64,000 nt of DNA from the NCBI RefSeq assembly GCF_000247815.1, contig NC_021674.1, positions 26,476,331 to 26,540,330 on the forward strand, in the 5' to 3' direction. Position numbers and translations under genes: made by a program. Below the pieces are notes generated by a model. That model was not told where the DNA came from, made no database searches, and was given only the letters and a program-made list of their open reading frames with translations. This document shows, piece after piece, positions 28,801-41,605 of this stretch (the first letter of the stretch is position 1; each line of letters opens with the position of its first letter). The stretch is from Ficedula albicollis (Eukaryota; Chordata; Aves; Passeriformes; Muscicapidae).

Positions 28801-31800
28801 CTGTAGCAAGGCGAAAGCTGCAGATTCCCTCTTTCACTTCTGTATCATCTACTTAACGAATTCTTCTACAAGCTACCAACCTCCTTGTTGGCCTGGGTGA
28901 AAGTCAGATCTGATAACAAGTTTGCTTTTCATCCTCAGCTTTTGCAGAGGTGGCTTCTTTTCCAAATAAAAAACTGAGCTGGAAGAAAGACTCACAATTT
29001 GTTTCTTTCTCTTCCACGTGATGCTGGGCAGTGGTTGCGTGTTTAGTACAGAGCAGCCTTTTATGAAGAAGTGCTTGCTTCAATTTGAGCAGCCTGAGCT
29101 GAGGGCTGTGCCTGGTCAGAGCTCGTGCAAAAGCTCGGTGTGGACATACAAAGGGATCAGTTGACTGCAAGCCAGAATCTGATAATGACAGTTGGTGTCT
29201 TGGGTCTTGTCCACGCTAAAACAAGTTTTAAAAAAAGAATAGACACACAGCCCTAACTGTTCCAAAGAATTGTATTTTACACAACCCACAAATACAGTTG
29301 AACTGGTAGTGCCAGTGTCATGGTATTTGGTATTAGGGTATCTTTCCCATTCATTCCTGTATATGAAACTGTGAACGAACACTAGTGGAAGACACCTAAA
29401 TGAAGCTTGGTACATGTCCTTGTAGCAATGATCTCAAACAAATGCAGCCATGCAGTCACAGTGACTGCCTGGTAACCAGGGGGACCCTGGGTGGTGACAC
29501 CATGAACGAAGTACCTACAAAGCCTTTGAGTGAAACCCGCCCCAGACGCAGTCACTCCCCTACCCCTTTGGTGGGAAAGGAGCTTGGGCAGGGAGTGGAA
29601 ATCCAGCTCTGCCCCATCAAGGAGGGCTGAGAAAGGAATGAGTGGAGATGAGGATGAGATCAAAATGTGTTACATGGGGAGCAGTGTAAACTACGATCAC
29701 AAAATTTGATCCTGAAACATAACCTGGAAGACAAAAACTATTTCAATAACAATGCTTTGAGGCAAAAGGGAAAAGAGGAATAGAGTAAATGACTGTTGTT
29801 TTGTAAAAAAACCCAACACACCAAAACCCTCAAAAACTGTATTTTTTTGGTGATATTGTTTTTCAAGTGCAAACACGTAAGAGTTATTAAAGCAACTTTG
29901 TGAGGGGCCCTGTGCCAGAAGCCTTCTGTTCTCTTCCCGAATGGGAATTAGTTATATTGTTCTGAGTGGTTGTAGAGGAATACTACAATGTTTGCCCTCA
30001 GAGAATGTGTTATCTATGATAATCAGGGTAAAGCAACAGCACTTCAAAGTGAAGATAAAACATAGATAAAGATATTTTTCCACCTGTGACCCTATTATCC
30101 CACTCTGTATTTCTTTATTCTCTTTTTTGACCAGGTTGCTTCTAATTGCTTTTCCATTCTTCTGATAAAATAATTGGTGGGTTTAGTTGAGGTTTTCTGA
30201 GCTGAAAACTGATGTCTAGCGCTTTCTTCTTTTTTTTCTTTTTTTCCCACGAGAACATCTTACTTTGTGGTTGCTTGAGGAAGTTGACTTAAGCAATTTA
30301 AAATGTAGTCGTGGCTTATTTAGAAAGAGACACTGGCTGTTAACTCAAAAATATATGCCTTAATACGCCAACAGGTGCAAGAGCTGCTAATCACATGAGG
30401 GCTACAGGAAACCTATTAACCATAGTATTTGGGTAAAAGACGGGTCATGCTGATAATTAAATACAGAAGGTAATTTTTTTGCCATATTTTTTCTTCTTCC
30501 CCTCCCTGTTCTATGTTTCTGTGTTCTAGAGCTAATATGAAAGGTTGTGACACTGATTAAAATCAGAGACAGTCATAGCTGTAGTAGGAACAGAAATAGA
30601 GGTGTGAGGTTAAGCAGATGTCAGCGTCATTGTGAACTCCAGTTCTCAGGTCACAGCTTTTCAAATACTTTCTATATATTGCAAAAATAAAGGTCTTGAA
30701 CACATATTGTGAAAAATATAAAGCTAGAGGTCTTACGTAAGGCACCATTTGGGTTTGGTTTTTAGGGCTAGGACTTTTGTTTCTCACTGTGAGGAGAGAG
30801 CACACAAACAAAAAAATCTTTGGGTAGGTTCCAGTATTAATATGGAGGGGCCCTCTTCTATACCACCTGGTCTGCAGTCTGGACATATAATGAGACATAC
30901 AGCCCATGTCAAAGCTCTGTATCAACTGAGTAAAATTTGTTAGCTTTCTGCATCACAGATTCATCCTTATCTGTGTTCCAAAGCATTTCACATGTTTGAT
31001 ACTGTTTTGCTTGCTGCTTGAATGTTTGGAGTGCAGCTTACCATTTTACTCTACTCTTCCTCCCCCAATCATTACTTTAGGATGATATAAATTGCCCTGA
31101 AGTTGGTTGGTGCCATCCTGCCACTCTACCTAATTTGGAACCATTAAAACATGTTTGTGCAGCACGTAGCTACATCTGGTACTTAGTGTAGCAACATTTC
31201 TGTTTGAAGTCTACTTCCTAAGGATGTTTAGGGAAGAATCCCAGCAGCATTGTCCAGTACCTATTCTTTCCAGGACAGGAAGAACATCTGCCTGCCTACA
31301 GCAAAGGCAGTGCTCTCAGAGGACTGGTCCACCAAGCCTGTGTAGCAGGGATAGTCTTCCAGCAACAAACAAGGTGATGTAGGGGATTCTGTCCTACAAA
31401 AGGAAAAAAAATAAGTGAATCATGTGGTTAAAAAGCTTCTTACTGTGCTTATCTTCCCTCACTCCAAGATGCCTTCTGACATGGTGAGGTGAACTCATCC
31501 CTGTCTTGGGTGAATTGGCTCTGCCAGTGTACCCTTAAGCTTGGGACTGAAATCTGCCATTGCAGTTCAAACACCTTGCTTCACTTTGAAGCTGTACAGG
31601 AGATAGAAGTTGCTGGGCATTTCCCTTAGGATCTTAACGGCCCCATTTCTTTCAGTATTATAGTGGAAAATTGATGATGAGGTGAAATTAGTAAGAAAAT
31701 ATGTCACCTAGAGTTAAGTGACAAATTTGTGGATTTTTGTGCTTCTGCTTGAGGCTTCTTACTTGCAAGGTGTGAGTATGTGAACCTCACTTCCGTAATG

Positions 31801-32408
31801 CAACAAAACACTTGGGATCTTTCATTATGCACCATCTCCCTTGGTGTAAAATCCCATGCAAAATAATGCTGCAGCATGCAATTAACCTCTGCTCATCCAC
31901 TAGCTGGTCTGCCTCTTTAAACTGCCACATAAAGATCTTTATATTTTAGGTGTTGGTAAGCAATGATTAAGGGATTGAGTTCAGCTTGTTCTGCTACAAA
32001 TTTCTTCTCAGGCTTCAACACATTAGACTCTTTGGCTTTAGAGCACATCCTCCTTGACTGGCAACTTGCTTAAAAGATAAGGATGACATGAGAAACTCCC
32101 GCCTTGTAGTCAAGTAGTCTTTGGTTCTTCCTACCCTGATTTGTCACCCACTGATATCTCAGGAACTCATCTGCGTGTTGGATAACCCAACCCTGTATTA
32201 TACAACTGCTTCTGCAAGAATAAAATTTTCATTACTGTTTTAGTAAGCAATCACCCGTATTCTCTTAATTATTCCTTCCTCATGTTGCCTAAATATTCAC
32301 ATTTGCATGAACGTGATTTGCTTACCTGAATATTTTTAAGATTTCACATTTTTCCAATGTGATACTTGTGTTTACCTAAAGTGAAAAACATGTCTAAGGT
32401 AGAGTGTC

Positions 32409-32530
32409 ACAGAATATTCTGAGTTGGAAGGGACCTACAAGGATCATTGAGTCCAAGTCTTAAGTGAATGGCCTGTAAAGGGACCAAATGCACTAATAAC
32501 TGGTGTTGTTAGCACTATGCTCTAACCATC
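32409..32530 (-). mobile_element. tRNA-Ile/CR1-type SINE (TguSINE1-like), decayed
   Basis: Read on the minus strand it begins GGTTAGAGCATAGTGCTAAC, close to the D-arm to anticodon part of tRNA-Ile(AAT). It continues through a degraded T-arm region (TTTGGTCCC) and then a CR1-like tail (GATCCTTGTAGGTCCCTTCC, AACTCAGAATATTCTGTGAC). The tail ends with an ATTCTGTG unit, as in the 3' ends of CR1 elements, whose reverse transcriptase is thought to mobilise such SINEs. The 5' end of the tRNA part is missing or diverged. Family assignment is from memory. Confidence 0.75.
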
Positions 32531-35500
32531 TGTGTCTTCTGAATGTTCCTTGGAGCTTAGAGCAGCGTGTTTCCTTCTCTGGGTTCTCCGTACATCGTGT
32601 GTCTGCTTGAAGCTGCAAGGCACCACCCACTCCTGGTTACATATGCTCTAATCGTGCAGCTTTAGAAGAAACTCTAAAGAGAGAAGTGGGCAGAAGGGTG
32701 ACTTAATACTGTTGCAGTTTATTCAGCTGTGGTCTCGTGTTATTACCATACCTGACTGGAGAAAGTATTCTGAAAGGCTCTGCACTGTAGAAAAGGCAAA
32801 AAAATAAGCAGCATTTTGAGCTAAATATTACATCAATGATGACAAGGTTGTTTGGGGGTTTTTTTGTTAGTGGAAAGCAAGGGTGGAAACAGAGTTATTG
32901 GAACATTATATAATGAGCTGGAAATGGGGCTGATCCAGGCAACTGAGAGGTGAAGAAAAGTGTTTGCATTGCAAAAAGTGCACAGTTCTCCCCTGCTCAG
33001 CACAGTGTTGAATAAAGCCACAACAGATGCAGCAACATAAAATCTGTTCCTCAGAAAGGAGGAAGCCACCTTTTTTCAGTTAGTGACAAGTCTTGAAGGG
33101 AGCAAAAAGACTTAATTTTGTTTGCATTTCAACATTGCTCCTATAACAGCTTTAAAACAGCATCCTACTGTTGCTCGCTTGCATAGCCTCATCTATTCTG
33201 TGCCTGGGTGAGGAAACCTTACATCCCAGAGATACAAAGTTCTCATTGATAGCTTGAGGGAGGCTTTGAGGCTAGCTATACCAAAAAGCACTGATCTGTG
33301 GCAATCACACTGCACCTTTCAAGGCAGCTTTACCAAAGGACTAGTTGAGGTAAGATCTGGAAATTACAGAGTAGAAACTTGGTATCACTTGCAGTGGGCT
33401 GAACGAGAGCCTTTTGTTTCTAAATACTTGTCCATGTGTGAGGATTCACAGGAAGCCTGTGAATAGCTGTTATTGTTGAGTCAGTATCTGTGCTGTGTTT
33501 TCCTGGAAGCACTTGAATAACCTGTCAATGTCTTTGAGTGTCTATTCCCGTCACTCCAGTAAAACCTCCATCAAATGCAGTACTTAGTATGAACTTCTGG
33601 AGTTTGCATGCAGGTTGCCAGTAAGCATAATAAAGTTCAGGATTCAACTTAGATGAAAAAGAGATTGCACTTTCCATGTGGGATTGGAGCACGCCCCAGT
33701 GATATAGCAGATCTCAGCTCTCCTTTTCACCTGCTGTGTTCTCTTTATCACTCTCTCCTCCCCTGTCCCAGTTTGTCATTCCTGATCTTCTCACCAAGAA
33801 ACCGATCACTGAACAGCATTTCCTGAATATACAGCTTTTGTACTTCTCCTTTTCTTCCCAGCTTGGATCTTCCCACCAGTGGTATTAGTCTTTCTTGAGA
33901 AAATGAAGCCCTTGGAGAGTTGGGGAAGCTGTGGTTCAGTTTGCTGCAAGGCAAACAGCGTGTGTTTGGAGATTTGTACAGCTCTCTGCCTGCCATGACT
34001 GCAGCACTGTGGAGGTACAGCAGAGGTTAAAAACCAGAAGCCCTGTTGTGCTCTTGCCTGCCTGAACACAGTGTAGGAAGTCTGAATTGCCTGGAGCTGA
34101 GGTCCCTGTTGTTCCTTGCTAACAGAGGCACTGTGCTGATACAGAAAAGTCAATATGAACAGTGAAGGGTAGATAATGTATTTGGCCTCCTGGAGAAGAG
34201 AAGATATTTTGTTACACAGTGCACAATTCAGGTTGGTTAAGCAATATGTGTGAGCCAAGAGACACAGGACAGGTGATCTTTTAGGTGTGTGAGATGTGCC
34301 AGTTGAGCCTGAATGTGACCATCTGCATAGGCATGAATCAAGTGCACCTGGTTCACTGGAGGTGAATCAGGATTGAGACATCAATACCAAAAGCAACAGA
34401 TATATCATAAGATACTAAATTAAAGCACAAGAAAGTATTTGAGCATTGCTATGGTCCTGTTGACACAAGAAAATGCCTTTGTGCTCTACTGAATCCATGC
34501 TATTCTGCAATTAGAGGCAGAATTGAAAGCCATAGATTTGCAAGATCAGTATCTGATGTTTTCTTGGTCCTGTTGAGCTGCTATTTTATTGGCACTGTCC
34601 AGTAAAATATTTATCTTCTGGGGAAAAAAAATTAGTTATTTCTTGTCTGAAATACTGAACTTCCATGAGATGGGCTCTGTGTTTGGAAATAACTTGATAG
34701 GTAAAAAGACAGAACACTCTGAAATACCTGACTTAGAAAGGTTATACAAGTGGACTGTAAACTGGAATCTGGGTGTGCTGCTCACATTCATGCTTATTTT
34801 GTGTTTAAATCAATATCGAGTCACATAGGTATTCATCTGTATCCTGTAGATATGCACAATCAAAGCACCTTGAGAAGTATTTTTCTTATTCCACACTGAC
34901 AGCTGTATGTGGGAAAAGACATTAACAATGTGCTCTTCAAGTTCACGGCCTTTAAATGCTTGCTGTGAATATCAAAGGTAGGAGGACAGTTGTACACTTT
35001 GTAATGAGAATTATTACATAGAGCACTTTTGTCTCTAAATGCTTTAACTTATTCAGTAACAACCAATGGTTATTTTCACTTTACTCCCTGAAAAGCTAAA
35101 GTAAAGTCAGGCTATTTAATTTCATCTCTGGGGCTACCTTGGAGTCTGCATTAATACATTTTATATTTTAGCTGTGGATTAAATAAATTTAAAATCACTT
35201 GCATGCCACTTTGTCCAGAACTGAATGACTCTTTGCTCAATTTTTCCATTTATGACAAAGCAGGTAGGATTACTAATAAAGTCTCCACAATTGTTTGGCA
35301 GCACTTAAAAAAGACACAGCATATGAAGACATTCTAGGATCAGTAAACAAAAGAAAAATAGCAAGACTTATTTAAGTGGTTTATAGTGTTGAAACACCTT
35401 GTAAGGTATGAGAATTCCCAATGGGCAAAGGAGTGAAGGAGCTTACTCTTGGGCATGCTCACTTCCCATTAGTAGCAAACCATGGATAAAGTCTGTGAAT

Positions 35501-37109
35501 TCAAGCTTAAAAATTCTTGAACATAACCAAAAACACAGGAGGTGAATACTTCAACTTTGCAAAAAACCCTGAACTCAAGAGAGGAAGTTAATGGTCATAC
35601 TTAACAAGAAAGAATATAGTTTTTAAATTTGGCTAGTAGGTTTCAACTCTGCATTTTTCACATGATGCATAGGAGAGAGTTGATTTGGAGTGGGAAAGAG
35701 GTAAAGGAATTGCTCTGGCAATAGTTTTACATCCTTTTGTCCCCCAGTAACAAGTAATGTAGACAATCTAATGAAAAAAAGCAAAGATGGTTTATGGAGA
35801 CAAGGTACCTGTGAATTCAAGACAGACTTTGGCCACGAACTGTGAGTGATGTTTGAGCCTGGTGAATGATCACTTTTGATAAAGAAGGGTTCATGTTCAC
35901 AAAAGATGGGAAGAACTTGGACAGAAACCTGCCTACTGGACACAAAGCCATGTGAAAGAGGAGAATAATTTCTTCCTTCTTTATTTGCCAATAAATGTTA
36001 AATAATGTAACCTGAAGTTATTGCCTGTCCAGCAGCTTCTTAGCAGCATTAGAAGTTCATTTACTCCTTTCCCTTCTCAGCTTCTTTCTGTCATAAATTT
36101 GCTTTCAGAGGAGAAAATTATCTAAACTATACTAAATGTTATACTGCGAACAGTTCAAACTCTCATGTTCCAGACAGGAGAAACGCTGATTCTGATTTCA
36201 GGATGAGTATTGGTACTAGTATGCCCTCAAAACCCATGGGACTACCAAAATCAAACCCATGTGGAGTGTGAAAATTTTGAGATAGCAGAGAGGTTTTGTT
36301 CTGGTATGCAAAGGACGACAGAGTGAAGCCAAATAGGAAAAAAAATAGGATTAAATTAGCTAGTCCAAGGATCTTTTTTTTTTTCATTATGACTGTGTGT
36401 TTTATCAGACCCTTGTACATAGCAGCAGTTAAAGACGGGCCCTTTCTCAGGACATTTCAGAGGTGGCTCCATATGAAATAATCTGTCTCTTGTCACTGCC
36501 AGTAGAATGAACCAGGAGAAAGACTGGTATTCAAAGAAAAATTTTTTGTGGTTTGGGTTTTTTTTTCGAATACTGTGCCCAAAATGCCTATTGAGTCATA
36601 TCTTGGGATGATAGCTTTTGCCACCTACCTCTAGAAGGGAGGAACTTTTCTAGTCTCTCTTCAAGTCTGATAATTGCTGCCCTTTATATGGGTAAGAAAA
36701 CATACCAGAAATTGTGATTCTTGCCAACATCTCAGGAAATTAAGCATTATAGGTGATAATTGTGCTTCTGGCAACAGGTTAAGCCAGATGTTCAGAAGCA
36801 GCTGATGTCAACCTATTGGCAAAGTTATGGTGTAGTTATTCTTGGCATCCTTCTAGGGAACAAAGGCATAAAACTGAAGGGAAATTAGACTGAATGTAAG
36901 TTGCAACCATATGCTATGGTGATAGAAAGGTCTATCAGTAGTGGGTAACAAATCTTAAAAATTATGCTGATGGCTCTGCAGAGGGTAGAAAAATACCTCC
37001 TGGGCTTCATTAGTCAGTGATTTCTGCTCATCAAAATCACTTTCAGGAGCAGCATATGGAACTGTTTCAAATAGCCCAGCTCTGGATTGTGGGAATATGA
37101 CCTAGAGGC
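32531..37109. other. Intergenic, nothing recognised
   Basis: Unique sequence between the SINE and the LTR. The longest open frame (minus strand, 33806-34258, 150 codons) has no recognisable domain and overlaps other chance frames. Confidence 0.55.
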
Positions 37110-37524
37110 TGTGAGAAACGATGCTCACTTTTAGAATTTCAAAGGTTTATCAAACAAAAATACAACAAAAGACTGAATAAGGAGAAAAAATCAGTGCTGG
37201 TAGCACAGGACTAAACTACCATGTGCTCCTACAAAATGGATGCTCTGCCTTTTATACCCCTAGGCCCTCCCAAAGCCTTGTTGGTTCTTTGCCATCCATT
37301 GGTGGAGATTACTTTCTTACACCTTGATTAGAGGTTGGCTGTGGTAACAAGCTGGCCCTCCCCAAATGCCCCCACTACCCAAGCAATCTCATGACAACAA
37401 TACAAGGGGGAGAGGAAAGAGGGCTATGGGACGATATATTACAATAACATAATTATACATCCACAAAACTTATCTCAACATATGCACCATATTCATCCTT
37501 TAATTGTGAGAGCCAACCATTACA
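37110..37524 (-). mobile_element. Solo LTR of an endogenous retrovirus, minus strand
   Basis: Read on the minus strand the 415-bp element starts TGTAATGGTTGGCTCTCACA and ends in AGCATCGTTTCTCACA, so it has TG...CA ends. A TATA box (TATAAAAGGCAGAGC, minus strand, at 37250-37256) sits about two thirds along, followed by a T-rich section and GATAAACC near the end, the usual U3-R-U5 order. No gag, pol or env coding lies next to it, so it is a solo LTR. I saw no clear target-site duplication. The avian ERVL-like assignment is tentative. Confidence 0.65.
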
Positions 37525-40500
37525 TTACTCATCTATAAAAAGGCTTTTCTTTCATCACAGGTACTCGAAATTCAGGGACCTGAGATTTCTTTGCTAGCAA
37601 GTGTTGTTGAGGAAAGGAAATAAAGGTTATAGTGGAAGGTCACAGGTACTTCACCACAGGCACAGTGGAGTGGAAGGTACAGTAAGCTTGGATCTAACAT
37701 TCCTTGAACACTGACCACTTCTGTAATTCGTGATTCTCCTTCAAAAAACAGCCCAGAGGAGGCATGTTGGTGATTGTGAGAGCAGCTGCAATTATGATCA
37801 CTTGTTATCACTATGAGGATTTTATGAATTTCCTGCCGATAAGTAAGTCGTGCAGGGAAATGTTTTGAAGGGGCTTTAGAGCTCTCTTCTCTCCAGTGGA
37901 TTCAGGAGTGAGTTTTAAAAACTTGTCTTTATGGATAGCAAAATGTAATGAGGTTTTGTTTTCTTTGCATTTCATACTATGAAAATGTTCTGAATGTGGT
38001 GGTTTTGCATCTGTAAGTTTGATCAAAAGACCATATTGCCTTAATTGTACATTTGCACAGATAATTCAGTCTCCAGAGCAGAGTCCATTTGTGTTTGGTT
38101 TGGTCATCCCTGAGAAGGGTAAACAATTCACTCTGTCAGTGAAATGCATCTTTTCTGTGAGGTCTAGGAAAGCTGTGTAGCACAGACAGGGAAAAAAAAA
38201 AAAAGGTGTTTTTACATATGTAAAACTACATATATAAAACTGAAAGTGGACAAGCTTTACATATCATGCGATGTATCTGTAACTGAATTCAATATAATTT
38301 TGCTTTATGCACGTCTGAGATTTACTTAACTGAATTGTCAACATTTATATAGGCAAAACACTTGGTACCTTCAGAAGCCAAATATTGACTACAGCAGCAT
38401 GTCATCCTGGCCAAGACAGATTTCTCACCATGGGAGTTTTAAGTTCCAGTCCCCAGAACCTCAGGTGTTAAGATCTTGTTTGCACGAAGTCAGACATTTG
38501 CACTCTGAGTACCTTCGAATGAGATCCCAGGTTTCAGCCTTTGGTATTTATGTGCATGTTTGCACATGAATGGGCTTACATAAACCGGCATTTGTGTGCT
38601 TCATTGCTTCACTTTTCTTAGGTAAATGCTTATGAAAAAATATGCGTGCTTCGGGGAAGAGCCCCTTAAGGACTTTTTATCAGGACTAAACTATTTCAGG
38701 GATCCTTGGGGGATGGTCGAGTTCATTTGCCTGGGGTTTGCTGTCCTTCAAACGGCAATTGCTAAAGGGCAAGCTCTGTAGAAAAATAAGGTCATTTTTC
38801 CCAGTGCTTACTGGAGACGCATAGAGTTTGTGTTTTTGACTCAGTGTTGCACAGTTGTTTTAATGAAGAAACATATGGCATAGTTGCACTGGTCTAGATG
38901 TTCTTTTCTGCTTACTCATCCCAGAGGGCTTAGTCTGTCGTGATTTTTTTAACTGAAATTATAAACACTGTCTAACCATTGGGGAGTCTTTGTCCCTGAT
39001 CAGATCTGCTGATGTTAATGCTTCCTGGAGGGATGAGTAAGAACACTTCAGTAGCAAAAAAATGTTTTTATATTGATGAAAGATTGTAGATTAAAATATA
39101 CACAAGTTGTTGCTGCGGGTTTCCCTGGAATAAGTATGAAGAGTGGATGGGTGAGAGCATGTTACAAAAACTCCAAGAATGAATGAGATAACATTGTGAT
39201 GTTCCTTTATTGTTCTTGGTGTTAAACTGTATTATTCTTTTTCATAATGTATTTGTGTTGTTCTCTTCCCCAAAAAGTAAATAATTTTGAGCTGTGTAAA
39301 TTTTTTCAGGTACAAAGTCTCACTTAAAGTACATGGTAGGAAAGGGGGAACCTGTCTTCCCTTCCCCCCTGCAGTTATAATCACTGGAGCATATTACTCT
39401 ATGTATTTCCCACTGCACAAGTATTCTGCCTTTAAACATGTGGTTTTAGATCTAAAGCGTTTGAGGGGGGAGTTGGTAATTTGTGAGTTTCGGTGTTTAT
39501 TTTTCTTTTGTTTCAAAGTGCGTACCCTTCATCATATTCTGTAGCATTTCTAGGCAATTTCTCTGCAGAAAATATTGAAAAAAAAGTGAAATAAAATTTA
39601 AAATTTATTGAAGTAGCTGAAAACCCTGTAGTAGTACAGTATCTCTTGTTTCTTGCTTTCCTAAGGTGGATAACAATTCAGGATGGTTTTAAGGTAGATG
39701 TTTTGTATTTAAATCAGCGAAACAGTCTTTCAGTCTTTCATGCTTTTGGTTAAATTCTGAAAGTCTCTGTGCTGAGGTCAGGCTGCACTATCTGAGGCAT
39801 GGAAGGGAAAAACAAATGAGATTGGAAGGGTTAAGCATGAAAAATAACCATAACAATGTGACCTTTGCTGCTGGTGAGCTGTTGACTATCATTTGTTCTG
39901 CAAAAGATTTTGCTTGTCCAAGCTATGTAGGGTTGTTAGTTTTGAAATGGAATTGAGGCACTGTTGGTTTTGTTTGTCTTTGCTCACTTTGTGCAGCTGA
40001 ACTTCCTTGAGAAAGATATCGTGGTTCCTCCAGAGTATTTAAAAAACTGCAAGAACAGCATCTGGGCAGGGAGATGGTGAAGGAACATGTGCAAGACCGG
40101 GATTTTAAATGAAATTCAGCATTTTAACTTCGCAGGGGCAGGTCTGATATATTGCCTAGGGCAATGGGCGGGGTGTCTGCTGCCTGCCTTGGACCTCGCT
40201 GTGTCCAGGGTGCTCAGTGCATCAGGCTGCAGTTTGTGTGGTTTAAATTAATACGTATTACCTGATGCTCAGGCACTCAGCCCTGCCACTCTTTATGATA
40301 AGGATTTGGGAGCTTAGCTGGTAGTGATTGCTTAGCTACAGTGAGACAAGCGCTAGACAGAAAGGCTGTCCATCAAACAGGAAGAGTGCATGCCCTTGGG
40401 AATGCAGGGGGAAGAGGGTGAAGCTGTGATGCTTCTCTCCAGTTAAGAAGTGCTCTAGTCAGCAGACTTCTGGATTATTTAGTGTGAAATGCTGGTTTTG

Positions 40501-41124
40501 TAGATGCAATGGAAGATGGGCTGGGCATAAATAGGTAACCAAAAATTGCCTTAGGGTATGTAATGCTGATGTAATGCATTGCTGAGCCAAAAAGAAGTGC
40601 ACACCAGTAAGGTGAAAGCACTACTGGTGAGTGGTGAGTGCTTAGAGCTGGAGGCTGATTTAAATACCTCCTCTACATTGTCATCCTGTGACTAAAATTC
40701 CTCTTTCTTCCTCAGTATAATACGTATCTATGGAAATCTGTAGAGCCACAAATGCCTTCAAGGTACCATTCTTGGAGATACTCAGAAAACCAGCATGGAG
40801 AGAAAAATCCGTGCACCAGAGATCTTCAAATCTGAAGGGACCAGTGAGGCATGGAAGACAGCGTCCCCAGCCCCATCATCCTTCCACGCCGTGGCTGCAG
40901 AGCCTCCTCCCTTCCCACAGTGAGCAGCCAGGAGCCTGCTGTTCCCCACGCAGCACACCCACTCCACTTCTGAATGTCCTCCAGGCTAACCTTCGGGGCC
41001 TTCCTCAGCACCCTCAGAAGGTCTGCGGACCTGGTGCTAAAATAACGCAAAAGCTGCTGTTGGGGGTTATTTGGCCTGGTCACCATTTCTGAGTCCTGCT
41101 GCTACAACTGATGCTCCCGCTGCC
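37525..41124. other. Intergenic, nothing recognised
   Basis: Unique AT-rich sequence with an A-run near 38190. Short ORFs only. GC content increases from about 40.85 kb on approach to the second CpG island. Confidence 0.55.
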
Positions 41125-41605
41125 AGCCCTGGTGACTTTTGGCGCGCCCGGGAGGCTCCTGTGGCCATGGAGGGGGAAGGTGAGCCCCCGCGTCACCCTG
41201 GGGCACAGGCTTTCTACGAAGAGGTGTGCTGTGATGGGGGTGCCGTTGTTCCCTCCTCCATCTCTCCACGCCGCTTTCGGCCCTCTCTGCTGTGCCGTCC
41301 CTCCCGTGCCAGCGCGTGCCGGTGGCCCTGGCCGCAGCGGTGCCCAGCTGGCCGTGCAGCTGGAGTGCTGGGGGCAGGATGTGGGGGCAGCCCCCGTGCC
41401 AGCTGCGCCCTCGCACAGGAAGGTCTTCACAGGCCCTTCCCGCATCTGCTGGAGAGGGGGACGTGCCCGCCGGTTCACCAGTGGCGTGCGGCGTGCTGCC
41501 CTTACAGCTGCGCCAAAGCCATGGGGCTCTGTCCTGCCCTCCCCCCGCGCCCCCGTGGGAGGGGGAGCGTGCCCGGGGACGCTCACGAGGTGGTGACTGC
41601 ATCCT
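41125..41605. promoter_or_regulatory. Second CpG island, intergenic
   Basis: About 480 bp are strongly GC-rich with dense CpG (GGCGCGCCCGGG, CACGCCGCTTTCGG, GCGTGCGGCG, CCCCGCGCCCCCG), between AT-rich flanks. It lies roughly 10 kb past the end of EPAS1. Several overlapping ORFs on both strands run through it, but none resembles a known protein, and overlapping open frames are expected in GC-rich DNA. It may be a promoter or an orphan island. Confidence 0.5.
41167..41179 (+). other. Candidate start codon plus splice donor in CpG island
   Basis: ATG at 41167 lies in GTGGCCATGG, a strong Kozak context, and four codons later GGAAG is followed by GTGAGC at 41180, a good splice donor. This would make a first coding exon of Met-Glu-Gly-Glu plus one base. 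It is suggestive only. No downstream coding exon was recognised on the plus strand, and chance matches of this length occur. Confidence 0.2.

Larger units (their letters stand above)
14371..32408. other. Intergenic or intronic sequence, no supported exon
   Basis: Apart from the short low-complexity tracts listed separately, this is unique DNA with only short chance ORFs. If the donor at 14366 is real, part of this is the first intron of that transcript. I could not find a convincing acceptor-exon combination. Confidence 0.55.

Noticed and set aside
32460..32530. Functional tRNA-Ile gene
   Set aside because: Only part of the tRNA is recognisable, the acceptor stem is missing and the B box is degraded; it continues into a CR1-like tail, so it is a SINE.
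33806..34258. 150-codon minus-strand ORF
   Set aside because: No domain, no splice context, and it overlaps another chance frame. Length alone is not unusual in 64 kb.
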